A stretch of 64,000 nt of DNA from Streptomyces sp. f51 (GCF_037940415.1 NZ_CP149798.1:4497001-4561000), one strand, 5' to 3'; positions 19,425-31,780 are shown, numbered from the stretch's first letter. Numbers and translations: made by a program. The notes: generated by a model from the letters alone, not told the origin.

Positions 19425-20297
19425 ATGCCTCGTTGGAAGGCGCTGCCGGATGAACTCGATCCGCGGGTGACGGAGTTCGTCGGTCAGTTGCGACTGCTCG
19501 TCGACCGGAGCGGGCTGGACGTCGCGGCCGTGGCCGACCGCACGGGCTACCCCAGGGCGTCCTGGGAGCGCTACCTCGACGGCGGGCTGCTCGCGCCGAA
19601 GGGGGCGGTCGTCGCGCTGGCCGAGGTGACCGGGGCCAGTCCCGTGGATCTGGCGACGATGTGGGAGCTGGCCGAACGGGCCTGGAGTCGTTCGGAGACG
19701 CGGTACGACTCGGGGGTGGAGGCGATGCGGATGTCCCGGGCGCGGGGCGCGCCGGAGCCGCGGGACGCGCGGCCCGAGGGGGCCGTTGCGGGGGACTCCG
19801 CTCGGCGGAGGCGGCTCTGGACGGTGTTGCTCGCGGCGGTCCTGGGGGTTCTTGTCGTTGTCGCGGCCGTCGTCTGGGTCGGTTCTGGTGGGGGTGGGAC
19901 GGCTTCCGGCGGTGTGCCGAAGGCGTCGGCCGCCTCCGTGAGCGCCCGGTCCGAGCTGCCGCCGGGGGTCAAGTGCGTCCGCGCCTCGTGCGCCGGGAAG
20001 GACCCCGAGCTCATGGGGTGCGGTGGTCGGATGGCCACGACGGTCACCAGTGTGACGGTGGGGGCCGCTTTGGTGGAGGTGCGGTACAGCGCGACGTGCG
20101 GGGTCGCCTGGGCGCGGGTCGCGCGGGCGGGGGTGGGGGACCGGGTGGAGGTGTCGTCGCCGGGGGCCGCGGGGACGCGGACGGCTGTGGCGGGCGCGGA
20201 CGTGTACACGTACACGCCGATGGTGGTGGTGAAGGACGCCGGCTCGGTGAAGGCTTGTCTGGTGCCGAGTTCGGGGCGACGGGAGTGCACCTCGTAG
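19425..20297 (+). CDS. XRE-like DNA-binding protein with membrane anchor and extracellular DUF2690 domain
   Basis: This 290-residue protein has an N-terminal HTH-like domain (about 15-75: VAAVADRTGYPRASWERYLDG), one membrane segment (about 128-150) and an extracellular C-terminal domain with paired Cys (GVKCVRASCAGKDPELMGCGG). The last part matches DUF2690, common behind HTH domains in Streptomyces. DNA-binding and external parts on one chain suggest signalling across the membrane, but no ligand is known. The ATG at 19425 follows GGGGGAGGGA. Confidence 0.82.
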   Translation: MPRWKALPDELDPRVTEFVGQLRLLVDRSGLDVAAVADRTGYPRASWERYLDGGLLAPKGAVVALAEVTGASPVDLATMWELAERAWSRSETRYDSGVEAMRMSRARGAPEPRDARPEGAVAGDSARRRRLWTVLLAAVLGVLVVVAAVVWVGSGGGGTASGGVPKASAASVSARSELPPGVKCVRASCAGKDPELMGCGGRMATTVTSVTVGAALVEVRYSATCGVAWARVARAGVGDRVEVSSPGAAGTRTAVAGADVYTYTPMVVVKDAGSVKACLVPSSGRRECTS

Positions 20298-20343
20298 CGG
20301 CTTCGCTCGCCTCTGGCTCCGGCTCCCGGTTCGGTGGTGGGTC

Positions 20344-20429
20344 GGGGCCGTGCCGGTGCATCAGCCCGTCGCCGTTGGATGAGGAGTGACCGTCGGTGGC
20401 GACGGGCATCGATGTACCGGCACGGCCCC
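20344..20429. terminator. Large imperfect hairpin after the XRE/DUF2690 gene
   Basis: Arms 20344-20373 and 20398-20429 pair over about 30 bases with a mismatched patch in the middle, around a 24-base loop. Its position 46 bases after the stop suggests a terminator. Confidence 0.7.
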
Positions 20430-20562
20430 TCGCGTCGGATCCCGGCTGCGGGTGATTCGTGGTGCCCGGTCCGCATCCCAGCCTTGGCCGCCGAAACCTC
20501 AGCCGCGACCACCGAAATCCCAGCCCCGGCCGCCCGAATTCCAGCCCCGGCCGGGAAAAGTT

Positions 20563-20612
20563 TCAGCCCCTCCGGCGATTGAGGAGCGGGGGTCCGGGGG
20601 CGGCGCCCTCGG
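20563..20612. repeat. Streptomyces interspersed intergenic repeat
   Basis: The sequence CAGCCCCTCCGGCGATTGAG followed by GGTCCGGGGGCGGC matches, from memory, a short element found between genes in many Streptomyces chromosomes (CCGTCCGGCGATTGAGGAC type). It is not an IS and has no coding capacity. Confidence 0.65.
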
Positions 20613-20910
20613 GGTCGGGTTGGGTAGGGGCGGAGGGGGCGAGAAGGAGGTTGTGGTGGGGCAGGGGGAAACTTCTGGTTTGGGGGATTGAGTTGGTTCC
20701 GAGGGGGCAGGGGCTTCGTACCCCCACGGGATCCGGTGCCGTCGGGAAGGGGGGAGATCCCTTCCCGCGAGCCGCTGGTACCCCCTTTGGCGGTCGCCGA
20801 GTTCACCCTCTCCCGAGCCCGGCGACCGCCTCCCCGGGGAATCCCGGGACATCTGTGGGGTGGGCCACACGCACCCTGACGTCCGGCGTCCCGGATGCGC
20901 GATAGCCTGA

Positions 20911-22029
<1,119 letters not shown>

Positions 22030-22340
22030 TCCGGCGCGAACAGGCCTGAGCCGGACGGCCGTCCGGCCGGCTCGGCCCGGTGGCGCTCGGTGCGCAGCAG
22101 TACCCGCGATGCCCGGGTGGTGACGACCACCCGGGCATCGGTGTGTTTGGGGGCCATTGGGCGTAGGGAAAGTACGTGCCGAACGTATGTGCTTTGTCGC
22201 CATAAAGAGGGGTGCCGATGGCGGAAACCTCACTATGGTCGTGAGGTGCGGTCCGCCGGGGGGCTGGGCGCGGCAGGGTGCGGCGGCGAACACGCCGGGA
22301 TCGGGCCGTCGGGTGGGGCCGACGGGGGAGCGGGGGCGGC
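22030..22340. other. Gap between mdh and the poly-Gln membrane gene
   Basis: This 311-base region holds the mdh terminator (22107-22140) and an AT-richer stretch at 22170-22240 that is probably the next gene's promoter. A small inverted repeat TACGT-GCCGA-ACGTA is at 22173-22187. No gene seen. Confidence 0.5.
22107..22140. terminator. mdh terminator
   Basis: A perfect 15-bp stem, 22107-22121 with 22126-22140, has the 4-base loop GACG. Confidence 0.9.
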
Positions 22341-23375
22341 ATGGCGCAGCGATGGGACGCGGACCGTCGGCAGTGGGTCGACGACGGTACGGGCCCCGCG
22401 GACGGCGGGGTCCAGGACGGTGCGGACGCCGGCGGAGCGCCGCCGGCCGGGGACCAGCAGTGGTGGGCGGCGGCCACGCAGACGGGTCCGCCGCGGCCCG
22501 ACGTCCCGCCGCCCGCGGGCTTCGGACCGCACCAGCCACCGCTTCCACCGCAACAGCAACAGCAGCAGCAGCAACAGCAGTGGGCCCAGGCTCAGCAGCA
22601 GGCCCAGGCCGCCTGGTCGCACCAGCAGTCGCAGCCGCCGACGTGGCCCGGTGGTGTCGTACCGCCGGGTGCCGGTGGCCGGCCGCCTGGCTCGGGTGAC
22701 GCGCGGAAGCTGCTTCTGGTGATCGTGGCCGTGGCGGTTCTCGCGGGCGGTGTGGGCGGCGGACTGTGGGCGGTGACCCGGGGCGGCTCGGCGCGGCATC
22801 CGCAGGCGCACTCGTCCGGACCCTCGGTCGGCGTCACGACACCGCAGGCCGGTGTCACACCGGACAACTCGAACGTCACCGGCGGCGAGGGCACGTACAC
22901 CGCTCCGGCCGTCACCACCGCCCCGGCGCCCGCCCCCGGGTACAGCCGCTCGGTCGATCCGGTCGGCTACACCGTGGACGTCCCGGCCGGCTGGGCGCGT
23001 CAGGAGAAGCAGGGCAAGCTGGCGCCCGTCGTCACGTACACCGCGCCCGACGGCGTCCGCAGCCTGCTGGTGTTCGAGATCAAGGAGGACTCCGTGGCGG
23101 AGTCCTCGGCGCAGGCCCAGTCCATCGCGGAGGGGGCCCGGGGCTACCAGTACCTGGACCGGCGCAGCGGCACCGACTGGACGGAGTTCAGCTACCGCTA
23201 CGACAGCAAGCAGACCGGGCCCACCCAGAACATCGACCACCGTTTCCAGGCCGCCGACGGCACGCCGTACGCCATCGTCGCCAGCAGCCCGCCGGGCACC
23301 GACATGACCCAGCAGCTCGCGACGGCCGTCAACTCCTTCTGCCCGAGCGGGTACGCCTGCTCGAACACCACCTGA
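22341..23375 (+). CDS. Single-pass membrane protein with poly-Gln tract and extracellular domain
   Basis: This 344-residue protein starts MAQRWDADRRQWVDDG. A cytoplasmic Pro/Gln-rich segment contains ten consecutive Gln near residues 72-81. One membrane segment follows (about 122-145, LLLVIVAVAVLAGGVGGGLWAV), then a Ser/Thr/Pro linker and an extracellular domain (about 210-344, YSRSVDPVGYTVDVPAGW...) ending with a Cys pair (FCPSGYAC). The ATG at 22341 follows GGGGAGCGGGGG; an upstream Met at 22278 gives an unlikely Arg-rich extension. Proteins of this build with a lipoprotein-like outer domain are common in Streptomyces, with unknown roles. Confidence 0.8.
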   Translation: MAQRWDADRRQWVDDGTGPADGGVQDGADAGGAPPAGDQQWWAAATQTGPPRPDVPPPAGFGPHQPPLPPQQQQQQQQQQWAQAQQQAQAAWSHQQSQPPTWPGGVVPPGAGGRPPGSGDARKLLLVIVAVAVLAGGVGGGLWAVTRGGSARHPQAHSSGPSVGVTTPQAGVTPDNSNVTGGEGTYTAPAVTTAPAPAPGYSRSVDPVGYTVDVPAGWARQEKQGKLAPVVTYTAPDGVRSLLVFEIKEDSVAESSAQAQSIAEGARGYQYLDRRSGTDWTEFSYRYDSKQTGPTQNIDHRFQAADGTPYAIVASSPPGTDMTQQLATAVNSFCPSGYACSNTT

Positions 23376-23382
23376 GGCACGC

Positions 23383-24312
23383 TCAAGGCGCGGGCGGCTC
23401 CTGCGCATTGACGGGGAGCCGCTTCTCGAACCAGTGCGCCGCGTACACGTTGTCGTCGTAGCGCGGGATCTCCGTGTACCCGCACGCCCGGTACATCCGC
23501 TGGGCCTCGGTGAGCACGGCGTGCGTGTCCAGGCGTACGACGCCGAACCCGCGCTCCGCCGCCCGCTGTTCGAGGCCGTCGAGGATCCGGCGCCCGAGGC
23601 CGAGCCGGCGGGCCCCGGGGTCCACCCACACATGACGGATCTCGCCCGCCCGGGGACCGAGACGGCGCAGCGCGCCGCAGCCCACGGGCCGGCCCTCCTC
23701 GTAGGCGACGAGGAAGGCGCCCGCGTCCCCGGACACCTCTCGCGGCCGTACGAGGGTGGCGGGGTCGAAGCCCTCGGGGAACCGTGCGTCGATGTCGGCC
23801 GCGTACGCGGCGAGGCAGGCGCGGGCGTCGGGGGAGGCGCCGTCGACCGTCTCGACGGTGATCGCGGCGAGCCGGAGCAGCCGGTGGGCGGTGTCCAGGG
23901 CCGCGGTCAGCTCCGTGCGCCGGTGCGCGTCGAGACCGCTGAGCAACCCCTCGGCGAGCGCGTCGGCCAGCCGGTTCTGCTCCGCGATCTCGGCCCGTCC
24001 GGCGTCCGTGAGACCGGCGACCCGCAGTCTGCTGTCGGAGGGATGGACGCTCACCCGGACGAGCCCCTGGCGCTCCAGGGCGCGCACCATCCGGCTCAGG
24101 TACCCCGCGTCCAGGCCGAGCCGGGCCCGCAGGTCGCGCAGGGAGGCTCCCTCCCCGCCGATCTCGAACAGGAGCCGGGCCTCGCCGAGGGGGCGGTCCT
24201 GGCCGAGGTAGTGGTCGTCGAGGGCTCCGATGCGCCGCGTGAAGTAGCGGTTGAAGCGCCGCAGCGCCGTCACCTGGTCCGTGGTCACCGTGTCCGTCGG
24301 CACTGGCTCCAT
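23383..24312 (-). CDS. Bifunctional MarR-type regulator / GNAT acetyltransferase
   Basis: This 309-residue protein fuses a MarR winged helix (about 10-150: LDAGYLSRMVRALERQGLVR, HPSDSRLRVAGLTDAGR) to a GNAT domain (about 155-300: IRHVWVDPGARRLGLGRRILDGLE, the acetyl-CoA loop, and MYRACGYTEI). It is divergent from betaine aldehyde dehydrogenase, and a perfect TTTGACT-TT-AGTCAAA palindrome lies between them. I infer that it represses itself and the choline genes. The acetylation target is unknown. Confidence 0.88.
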   Translation of the reverse strand: MEPVPTDTVTTDQVTALRRFNRYFTRRIGALDDHYLGQDRPLGEARLLFEIGGEGASLRDLRARLGLDAGYLSRMVRALERQGLVRVSVHPSDSRLRVAGLTDAGRAEIAEQNRLADALAEGLLSGLDAHRRTELTAALDTAHRLLRLAAITVETVDGASPDARACLAAYAADIDARFPEGFDPATLVRPREVSGDAGAFLVAYEEGRPVGCGALRRLGPRAGEIRHVWVDPGARRLGLGRRILDGLEQRAAERGFGVVRLDTHAVLTEAQRMYRACGYTEIPRYDDNVYAAHWFEKRLPVNAQEPPAP

Positions 24313-24373
24313 CTTCCTTCGGCTCCCGGTCCGGCCGCCTTCCCGCGGTTCTCCGCCAGGACGGCGCTCTTCT

Positions 24374-24389
24374 TTTGACTTTAGTCAAA
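24374..24389. promoter_or_regulatory. MarR-type operator, TTTGACT-TT-AGTCAAA
   Basis: This perfect 16-base palindrome lies 62 bases upstream of the MarR/GNAT start and 182 bases before the dehydrogenase gene. MarR dimers bind sites of this size and symmetry. The half-site TTGACT also resembles a -35 box, so binding would block transcription. Confidence 0.65.
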
Positions 24390-24570
24390 GGAAAACGGGC
24401 TGTCCATCGCCCGCTCTTGTCCCTTTTCGTGGGATTTTTCAGTGACCCGGCGCACTTCTCGTGACGGATCGCGCATGTGGAGGGGGCGCAGGGGCAGGCG
24501 CTCACAGCTCACGGGGGCGACGCCTCCGTGACACAGGGGGATCGAACAGGAACGGAAGGCAACACCGGCC

Positions 24571-26082
24571 ATGGCAGGACAGCAGGCAGAACAGACCATC
24601 CACGTGGACGGCGAGTGGCGCGCGGCACTCTCCGGATCGACACGCGAGATCCTCGACCCCGCCGATGCCGAGCCGTTCGCCGTGGTCGCCGAGGGAGACG
24701 GGAAGGACGCGGACCTCGCGGTCGCCGCCGCGCGCCGTGCCTTCGACGAGGGGCCCTGGCCGCACACCCCCGTCGCCGAACGCGCCGCCCTGCTGCGCCG
24801 CGTGGCCGGTCTCCTCGTCCGTGACCGCGAGACGCTCGGGCTGCTCGAAAGCCGTGACGCGGGCAAGACGGCGGAGGAGGGGCGCGTCGACATCGACTGC
24901 GTCGCCGACGCCTTCCGCTACTTCGCCGACCTTGTGGTGGGCGAGGGCGGCGGCCGTGTCGTGGACGCCGGTTCGGCCGACGTCCACAGTGTGGTCGTGC
25001 ACGAGCCCGTCGGCGTGTGCGCCCTGATCACCCCCTGGAACTATCCGCTGCTCCAGGCCAGTTGGAAGATCGCCCCCGCCCTCGCCGCCGGCAACACCTT
25101 CGTGGTCAAGCCCAGCGAGATCACCCCGATGACGACCGTCGCGCTGCTGCGGCTGCTGGCCGAGGCGGGCCTGCCCGACGGGGTCGCGGGCCTGGTCACC
25201 GGCCCCGGGCACACCGTCGGCGCCCGCCTCGCCGAGCACCCCGACGTCGACCTCGTCTCCTTCACCGGCGGCCTGGCCAGCGGGACGAAGGTGGCGCGTG
25301 CCGCCGCCGACACGGTCAAGAAGGTCGCGCTCGAACTCGGCGGCAAGAACCCCAACATCGTCTTCGCCGACGCCTGCGCCACCCCGGAGGACTTCGACAC
25401 CGCCGTCGACCAGGCGCTCAACGCCGCCTTCATCCACAGCGGTCAGGTGTGCTCGGCCGGTTCCCGGCTCATCGTCGAGGAGTCCGTACGCGAGCGCTTC
25501 GTCGCCGAACTCGCCCGCAGGGCCGGTGCGATCCGGCTCGGCCGCGGCACCGGGGACGGTGTCGAGTGCGGTCCGCTCGTCTCCGAGCAGCAGCGCGCGA
25601 AGACCGAGGAGTACGTCGCCTCCGCGCTGGCCGAGGGCGCGGTCCTGCGGGCCGGGGGCAGGCGGCCCGAGCCGTCCGAAGTCCGGCCCGCCACCGGGTA
25701 CTTCTACGAGCCGACCGTGCTCGACCAGTGCCACCGCGGGATGCGGGTCGTCCGCGAGGAGGTCTTCGGGCCCGTCCTGACCGTGGAGACGTTCGCCACC
25801 GAGGACGAGGCCGTCGCGCTCGGCAACGACACCGAGTACGGCCTCGCGGGCGCCGTCTGGACCGCCGACGCCGGCCGTGCCCGCCGGGTCGCGGGGCGGC
25901 TGCGCCACGGCACCGTCTGGATCAACGACTTCCACCCCTATCTCCCGCAGGCGGAGTGGGGCGGCTTCGGACGCAGCGGCGTCGGACGCGAACTCGGCCC
26001 CGCCGGGCTCGCCGAGTACCGCGAGAGCAAGCACGTCTACCAGAACCTCGCGCCGAAGCCCGTCCGCTGGTTCGCCGGCTGA
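24571..26082 (+). CDS. betB: Betaine aldehyde dehydrogenase family protein
   Basis: This 503-residue aldehyde dehydrogenase probably oxidises betaine aldehyde to glycine betaine. It has PWNYPLLQASWKIAPALAAG, the cofactor-binding FTGGLASGTK, the general base E255 in ELGGKNP and the catalytic C294 in GQVCSAG. The downstream choline dehydrogenase and betaine importer support the substrate, although the sequence alone fits the wider ALDH family. The ATG at 24571 has a modest AAGG upstream. It is the first gene of a plus-strand operon to 31761. Confidence 0.87.
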   Translation: MAGQQAEQTIHVDGEWRAALSGSTREILDPADAEPFAVVAEGDGKDADLAVAAARRAFDEGPWPHTPVAERAALLRRVAGLLVRDRETLGLLESRDAGKTAEEGRVDIDCVADAFRYFADLVVGEGGGRVVDAGSADVHSVVVHEPVGVCALITPWNYPLLQASWKIAPALAAGNTFVVKPSEITPMTTVALLRLLAEAGLPDGVAGLVTGPGHTVGARLAEHPDVDLVSFTGGLASGTKVARAAADTVKKVALELGGKNPNIVFADACATPEDFDTAVDQALNAAFIHSGQVCSAGSRLIVEESVRERFVAELARRAGAIRLGRGTGDGVECGPLVSEQQRAKTEEYVASALAEGAVLRAGGRRPEPSEVRPATGYFYEPTVLDQCHRGMRVVREEVFGPVLTVETFATEDEAVALGNDTEYGLAGAVWTADAGRARRVAGRLRHGTVWINDFHPYLPQAEWGGFGRSGVGRELGPAGLAEYRESKHVYQNLAPKPVRWFAG

Positions 26083-26137
26083 CTCCCGCCGTCCGGCGAA
26101 CTCCCCTACCTTCCCTGGCCTTTTGGAGCACCCCTTC

Positions 26138-27666
26138 ATGTCCCAGCACGAGGAAACGTACGACTACGTCGTCATCGGCGGCGGCACCGCGGGCTCCGTG
26201 ATCGCGTCCCGCCTCACCGAGAACCCGGATGTCAGCGTCGCCGTCATCGAGGGCGGCCCCAGCGACGTGGGACGCGAGGACGTCCTCACCCTGCGCCGCT
26301 GGATGGGCCTGCTCGGCGGGGAGCTCGACTACGACTACCCGACCACCGAACAGCCGCGCGGCAACTCGCACATCCGGCACAGCCGTGCCCGGGTGCTCGG
26401 AGGCTGCTCGTCGCACAACACGCTGATCGCGTTCAAGCCCCTGCCGTCCGACTGGGACGAGTGGGAGGCGGCCGGCGCCAAGGGCTGGGGCGCGGCGGGG
26501 ATGGAGGAGTACTACGCGCGGCTCCTGAACAACATCGTCCCCGTCGACGAGAAGGACCGGAACGCCATCGCGCGGGACTTCGTGGACGCGGCCCGGTCCG
26601 CCCTCGACGTCCCGCTGGTCGAGGGCTTCAACCGGCAGCCGTTCACCGAGGGCGCCGGCTTCTTCGACCTCGCCTACCACCCCGAGGACAACAAGCGGTC
26701 GAGCGCCTCGGTCGCGTATCTCCACCCCGTGATGGACGAACGGCCCAACCTGACGCTCCTGCTGGAGACGTGGGCGTACAAGCTGGAGCTGGAGGGGAAG
26801 CGCGTCACGGGCGTGCACGTCAGGACCAAGGACGACGAGGAGGTCCTCGTCCGGGCGCGCCGCGAGGTCCTGCTGTGCGCGGGAGCCGTCGACTCGCCCC
26901 GCCTGCTGCTGCACTCAGGCATCGGACCCGCCGGTGACCTGGAGGAACTGGACATCCCCGTCGCGCACGATCTGCCGGGCGTCGGCGAGAACCTGCTCGA
27001 CCACCCCGAGTCGGTGATCGTCTGGGAGACGCACGGGCCGATTCCGGAGAACTCCGCGATGGACTCCGACGCGGGACTCTTCGTCCGGCGGGACCCCGAA
27101 CAGCCGGGCCCCGACCTGATGTTCCACTTCTACCAGATCCCCTTCACGGACAATCCGGAGCGCATCGGCTACGAACGCCCCGCGCACGGCGTCTCGATGA
27201 CCCCCAACATCCCCAAGCCGCGCAGCCGCGGCCGCCTCTACCTCACCAGCGCGGACCCGACCGTCAAACCCGCCCTGGACTTCCGGTACTTCACGGACGA
27301 GGAGGACTACGACGGCCGTACCCTCGTCGACGGCATCAGGATCGCCCGCGAGATCGCCAGGGCCGAACCACTGGCCGGCTGGCTCAAGCGTGAGGTCTGC
27401 CCAGGGCCCGACGTCACCGGGGACGAGGAACTGAGCGCGTACGCACGCCAGGTCGCGCACACCGTGTACCACCCGGCCGGCACCTGCCGGATGGGCGGGC
27501 TCCTGGACGAACTCGCCGTGGTGGACCCCGAACTGCGGGTCCGCGGCCTGGACGGCATCCGGATCGCCGACGCCTCCGTGTTCCCCGCCATGCCCGCGGT
27601 GAACCCGATGATCGGGGTGCTCATGGTCGGCGAGAAGGCCGCCGAGCTGATCGGTGGTGACGCGCG

Positions 27667-27670
<4 letters not shown>
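26138..27670 (+). CDS. GMC-family choline dehydrogenase
   Basis: This 510-residue flavoprotein has the FAD-binding [15 protein letters not shown] (about 11-25), the GMC signature around [12 protein letters not shown] and the active-site HPAGTCRMG and PAVNPMIG near the C-terminus. Beside betB it most likely oxidises choline to betaine aldehyde, but GMC enzymes vary in alcohol substrate. The ATG at 26138 follows GGAG (26124-26127). It overlaps the ABC ATPase gene by 4 bases. Confidence 0.86.
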
Positions 27671-28850
<1,180 letters not shown>

Positions 28851-28851
<1 letters not shown>

Positions 28852-30800
28852 TGGCGGCTGTCACCGCAACCCCTCCCCGTACGGTCCTGCCCGGACGCCT
28901 GCGGCATCCGGCCGTCGGCAAGCTCGCGGTCCTCGCCGTCGTCGCGGCGGTGCTCGTGCCGCTCGCCGAGGCCCGCTGGTCCGGCGGCAGCTGGCCGCAC
29001 GCCCTGACCGTCGACCTGACCGGACCGCTCGGCCGCGCCGGCGACTGGATCATCGACAACCGCGACAGCCACCCGCTGTTCCTGTACTTCTTCGGCTACG
29101 TCAGCAACGCCGTCGTCCTGTCCGTACGCGCCGTCTATCTGCTGCTCCTCGCGGCCGGCTGGGCCGGAGTGACCGCCCTGGCCGCGCTGGTGGCCTGGCG
29201 GGCCGCCGGAGTGCGCCAGGCGCTCGGCGCCGGTGCCGCGTTCCTCGTCTGCGGACTGCTCGGCATGTGGGTGCCCACGATGCAGACGCTGGCGGTCATG
29301 ACGGTCGCCGTGCTCGCCTCCGTCGTGCTCGGCCTGCTGCTCGGCCTCGCCGCCGGGCTCTCCGAGCGCACCCACCGCGCGCTGCGCCCCGTCCTCGACA
29401 CCATGCAGGTGCTCCCGGCCTTCGCGTATCTGCTGCCCGTCGTGCTGGTCTTCGGCATCGGCGTCCCCGCAGCCGTGCTCGCCACCGTCGTCTACGCCGC
29501 CCCGCCCATGGCCCGCCTCACCGCGCTCGGCCTGCGCGACGCGGACGAGGGCGTGATGGAGGCCGTCGCCTCGCTCGGCGCCACCGCCCGCCAGCGCCTG
29601 CTGACCGCCCGCCTTCCGCTGGCCCGCAAGGAACTCCTCCTGGGCCTCAACCAGACGATCATGATGGCGCTGTCCATGGCCGTCATCGCCTCCGTGATCG
29701 GCGCCGGCGGCCTCGGCGACCGCGTCTACCAGGCCCTCGCCTCGGTGGACGTGGGCGCCGCCCTCTCCGCGGGCATCCCGATCGTCCTGCTGGCCGTCGT
29801 CCTCGACCGGGTCACGGCCGCCGCCGGCGAGCGGATCGGAGCGGTCGGCGCGAACCCGCCCCGGCTGTACACGGCGCTCGCCGCCCTCGCCGTCGTGGCC
29901 GTCGCCCTCACCGGCCGTCTCACGGGCAGCCCCGACTGGCCCGACGCCTGGGTGGTGAACATCGCCGAGCCGGTCAACAGCGCCGTCGACTGGATGACCG
30001 GCCACCTCTACTCGGGCGTCCCGTACATCGGCGGCACCGCCGACTGGGCGGGCCACTTCACCACCTGGGTCCTCGACCCGCTCCGGGACGGACTCCAGTG
30101 GCTGCCCTGGTGGGCCGTGCTGCTGACCGTCGCCGCCCTGGCCTGGCTGATCGGCACCTGGCGCACCGCGCTCACCGCCGTCCTCGCCATGGCCGCGATC
30201 GGTGTCCTGGGCGCGTGGAAGCCGTCCCTCGACACGCTCTCCCAGGTGCTCGCGGCGGTCGCCGTCACCCTGGTGCTCGGCTTCGCCACCGGGATCGCGG
30301 CCGCGCGCAGCGAACGCTTCGAGCGTCTGCTGCGGCCCGTCCTCGACGTCTTCCAGACCATGCCGCAGTTCGTCTACCTCATCCCCGTCGTCGCGCTGTT
30401 CGGTGTCGGGCGCGCCCCCGCCGTCGCCGCCGCGGTCGTCTACGCGCTGCCCGCCGTCATCCGCATCACCACCCAGGGACTGCGGGCCGTCGACCCCGCC
30501 GCACTGGAGTCGGCCCGCTCCCTCGGTGCGACCGCCGGGCAGCAACTGCGCCAGGTCCAGCTCCCGTTGGCACGGCCCGCGCTGCTGCTGGCCGTCAACC
30601 AGGGCGTCGTCCTGGTCCTCGCCGTGGTCATCATCGGCGGTCTGGTCGGCGGTGGCGCGCTCGGCTACGACGTCGTGTTCGGCCTGGCCCAGGGCGACCT
30701 GGCCACCGGACTGGTGGCCGGCGCCGCGATCGTCTGCCTCGGACTGATGCTCGACCGGGTGACCCAGCCGACCGGGCGCCGCGCCAAGAAGGGAGCGTGA
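28851..30800 (+). CDS. Glycine betaine ABC transporter, fused double permease (ProW-like)
   Basis: This 649-residue membrane protein contains two binding-protein-dependent permease domains in tandem. Each has the EAA-type loop: MEAVASLGATARQRLLTARLPLARKE near 240 and LESARSLGATAGQQLRQVQLPLARPA near 560. One chain may therefore replace a permease dimer. The ATG at 28851 overlaps the ATPase stop by one base; a GTG at 28848 is also possible. The binding-protein gene starts 2 bases after the stop. Confidence 0.87.
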
Positions 30801-30801
30801 C

Positions 30802-31761
30802 ATGCGACTTCGTACGACATCCGTGGTGGCCGGGGCCTCGGCCCTGCTGCTGCTCACCGGCTGCGGCGCCGCCGACATGACCAAGCAGGCCTCGCCCTTC
30901 GCGAACGCCCGGGGCGCGCGGACGGTGACCCTGTCCGTGCAGTCGTGGGTCGGCGCCCAGTCCAACGTGGCCGTCGCGCAGTACCTCCTCGAACACGAGA
31001 TGGGATATCGCGTCGACACCGTGCAGGTCGACGAGGTGCCCGCCTGGGACGCCCTCAGCCAGGGCCGTGTCGACGCCATCCTGGAGGACTGGGGGCACCC
31101 CGACCAGGAGAAGCGGTACGTCCAGGACAAGAGGACGATCGCGCCCGGTGGCGACCTGGGCGTGACCGGTCACATCGGCTGGTACGTGCCGACGTACTTC
31201 GCGAAGCAGCATCCCGACGTCACGGACTGGAGGAACCTGGACAAGTACGCCGACCGGCTCCGCACCCCCGAGAGCGGCGGCAAGGGACAGCTCCTCGACG
31301 GCTCCCCTTCGTACGTCACCAACGACAAGGCGCTGGTGAACAACCTGAAGCTGAACTACCAGGTCGTGTTCGCCGGTTCGGAAGCCGCGCAGATCACGCA
31401 GATGAAGCAGTTCGCGAAGGAGAAGAAGCCCTTCCTCACGTACTGGTACTCGCCGCAGTGGCTGTTCGAGAAGGTCCCCATGACCGAGGTGAGGCTGCCC
31501 GCCTACAAGGAGGGCTGCGACGCCGACGCGGCGAAGGTCGCCTGCGCCTACCCGCACACCCCGCTGAAGAAGTACCTGAACGCCGACTTCGCGCGGACCG
31601 GCGGCAAGGCCGCGGCGTTCCTGAAGAAGTTCCGGTGGACCACCGGGGACCAGAACGAGGTCTCCCTGATGATCGCCAACGACAAGCTGACCCCGCAGGA
31701 GGCGGCGAAGAAGTGGGTGGAGCGCCACCGGTCGACCTGGAAGGCGTGGCTGCCGTCGTGA
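30802..31761 (+). CDS. Glycine betaine ABC transporter substrate-binding lipoprotein
   Basis: This 319-residue protein has a lipobox LLTGC with the lipidated Cys at 21, placing it on the outer face of the membrane. The body is an OpuAC-type binding domain: VQSWVGAQSNVAVAQYLLE, WDALSQGRVDAILEDWG, ITQMKQFAKEKKPFLTYWYSPQW. The aromatic-rich WYSPQW segment is typical of quaternary-amine binding sites. It closes the choline/betaine operon and is followed by a hairpin. Confidence 0.9.
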   Translation: MRLRTTSVVAGASALLLLTGCGAADMTKQASPFANARGARTVTLSVQSWVGAQSNVAVAQYLLEHEMGYRVDTVQVDEVPAWDALSQGRVDAILEDWGHPDQEKRYVQDKRTIAPGGDLGVTGHIGWYVPTYFAKQHPDVTDWRNLDKYADRLRTPESGGKGQLLDGSPSYVTNDKALVNNLKLNYQVVFAGSEAAQITQMKQFAKEKKPFLTYWYSPQWLFEKVPMTEVRLPAYKEGCDADAAKVACAYPHTPLKKYLNADFARTGGKAAAFLKKFRWTTGDQNEVSLMIANDKLTPQEAAKKWVERHRSTWKAWLPS

Positions 31762-31780
31762 CCGGCTCGCCGCGGCTCGA

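Noticed and set aside
20334-20905. Small plus-strand frames between the XRE/DUF2690 gene and mdh
   Set aside because: They run through hairpins and interspersed repeats, lack ribosome binding sites and read as Arg/Pro/Gly-rich sequence.
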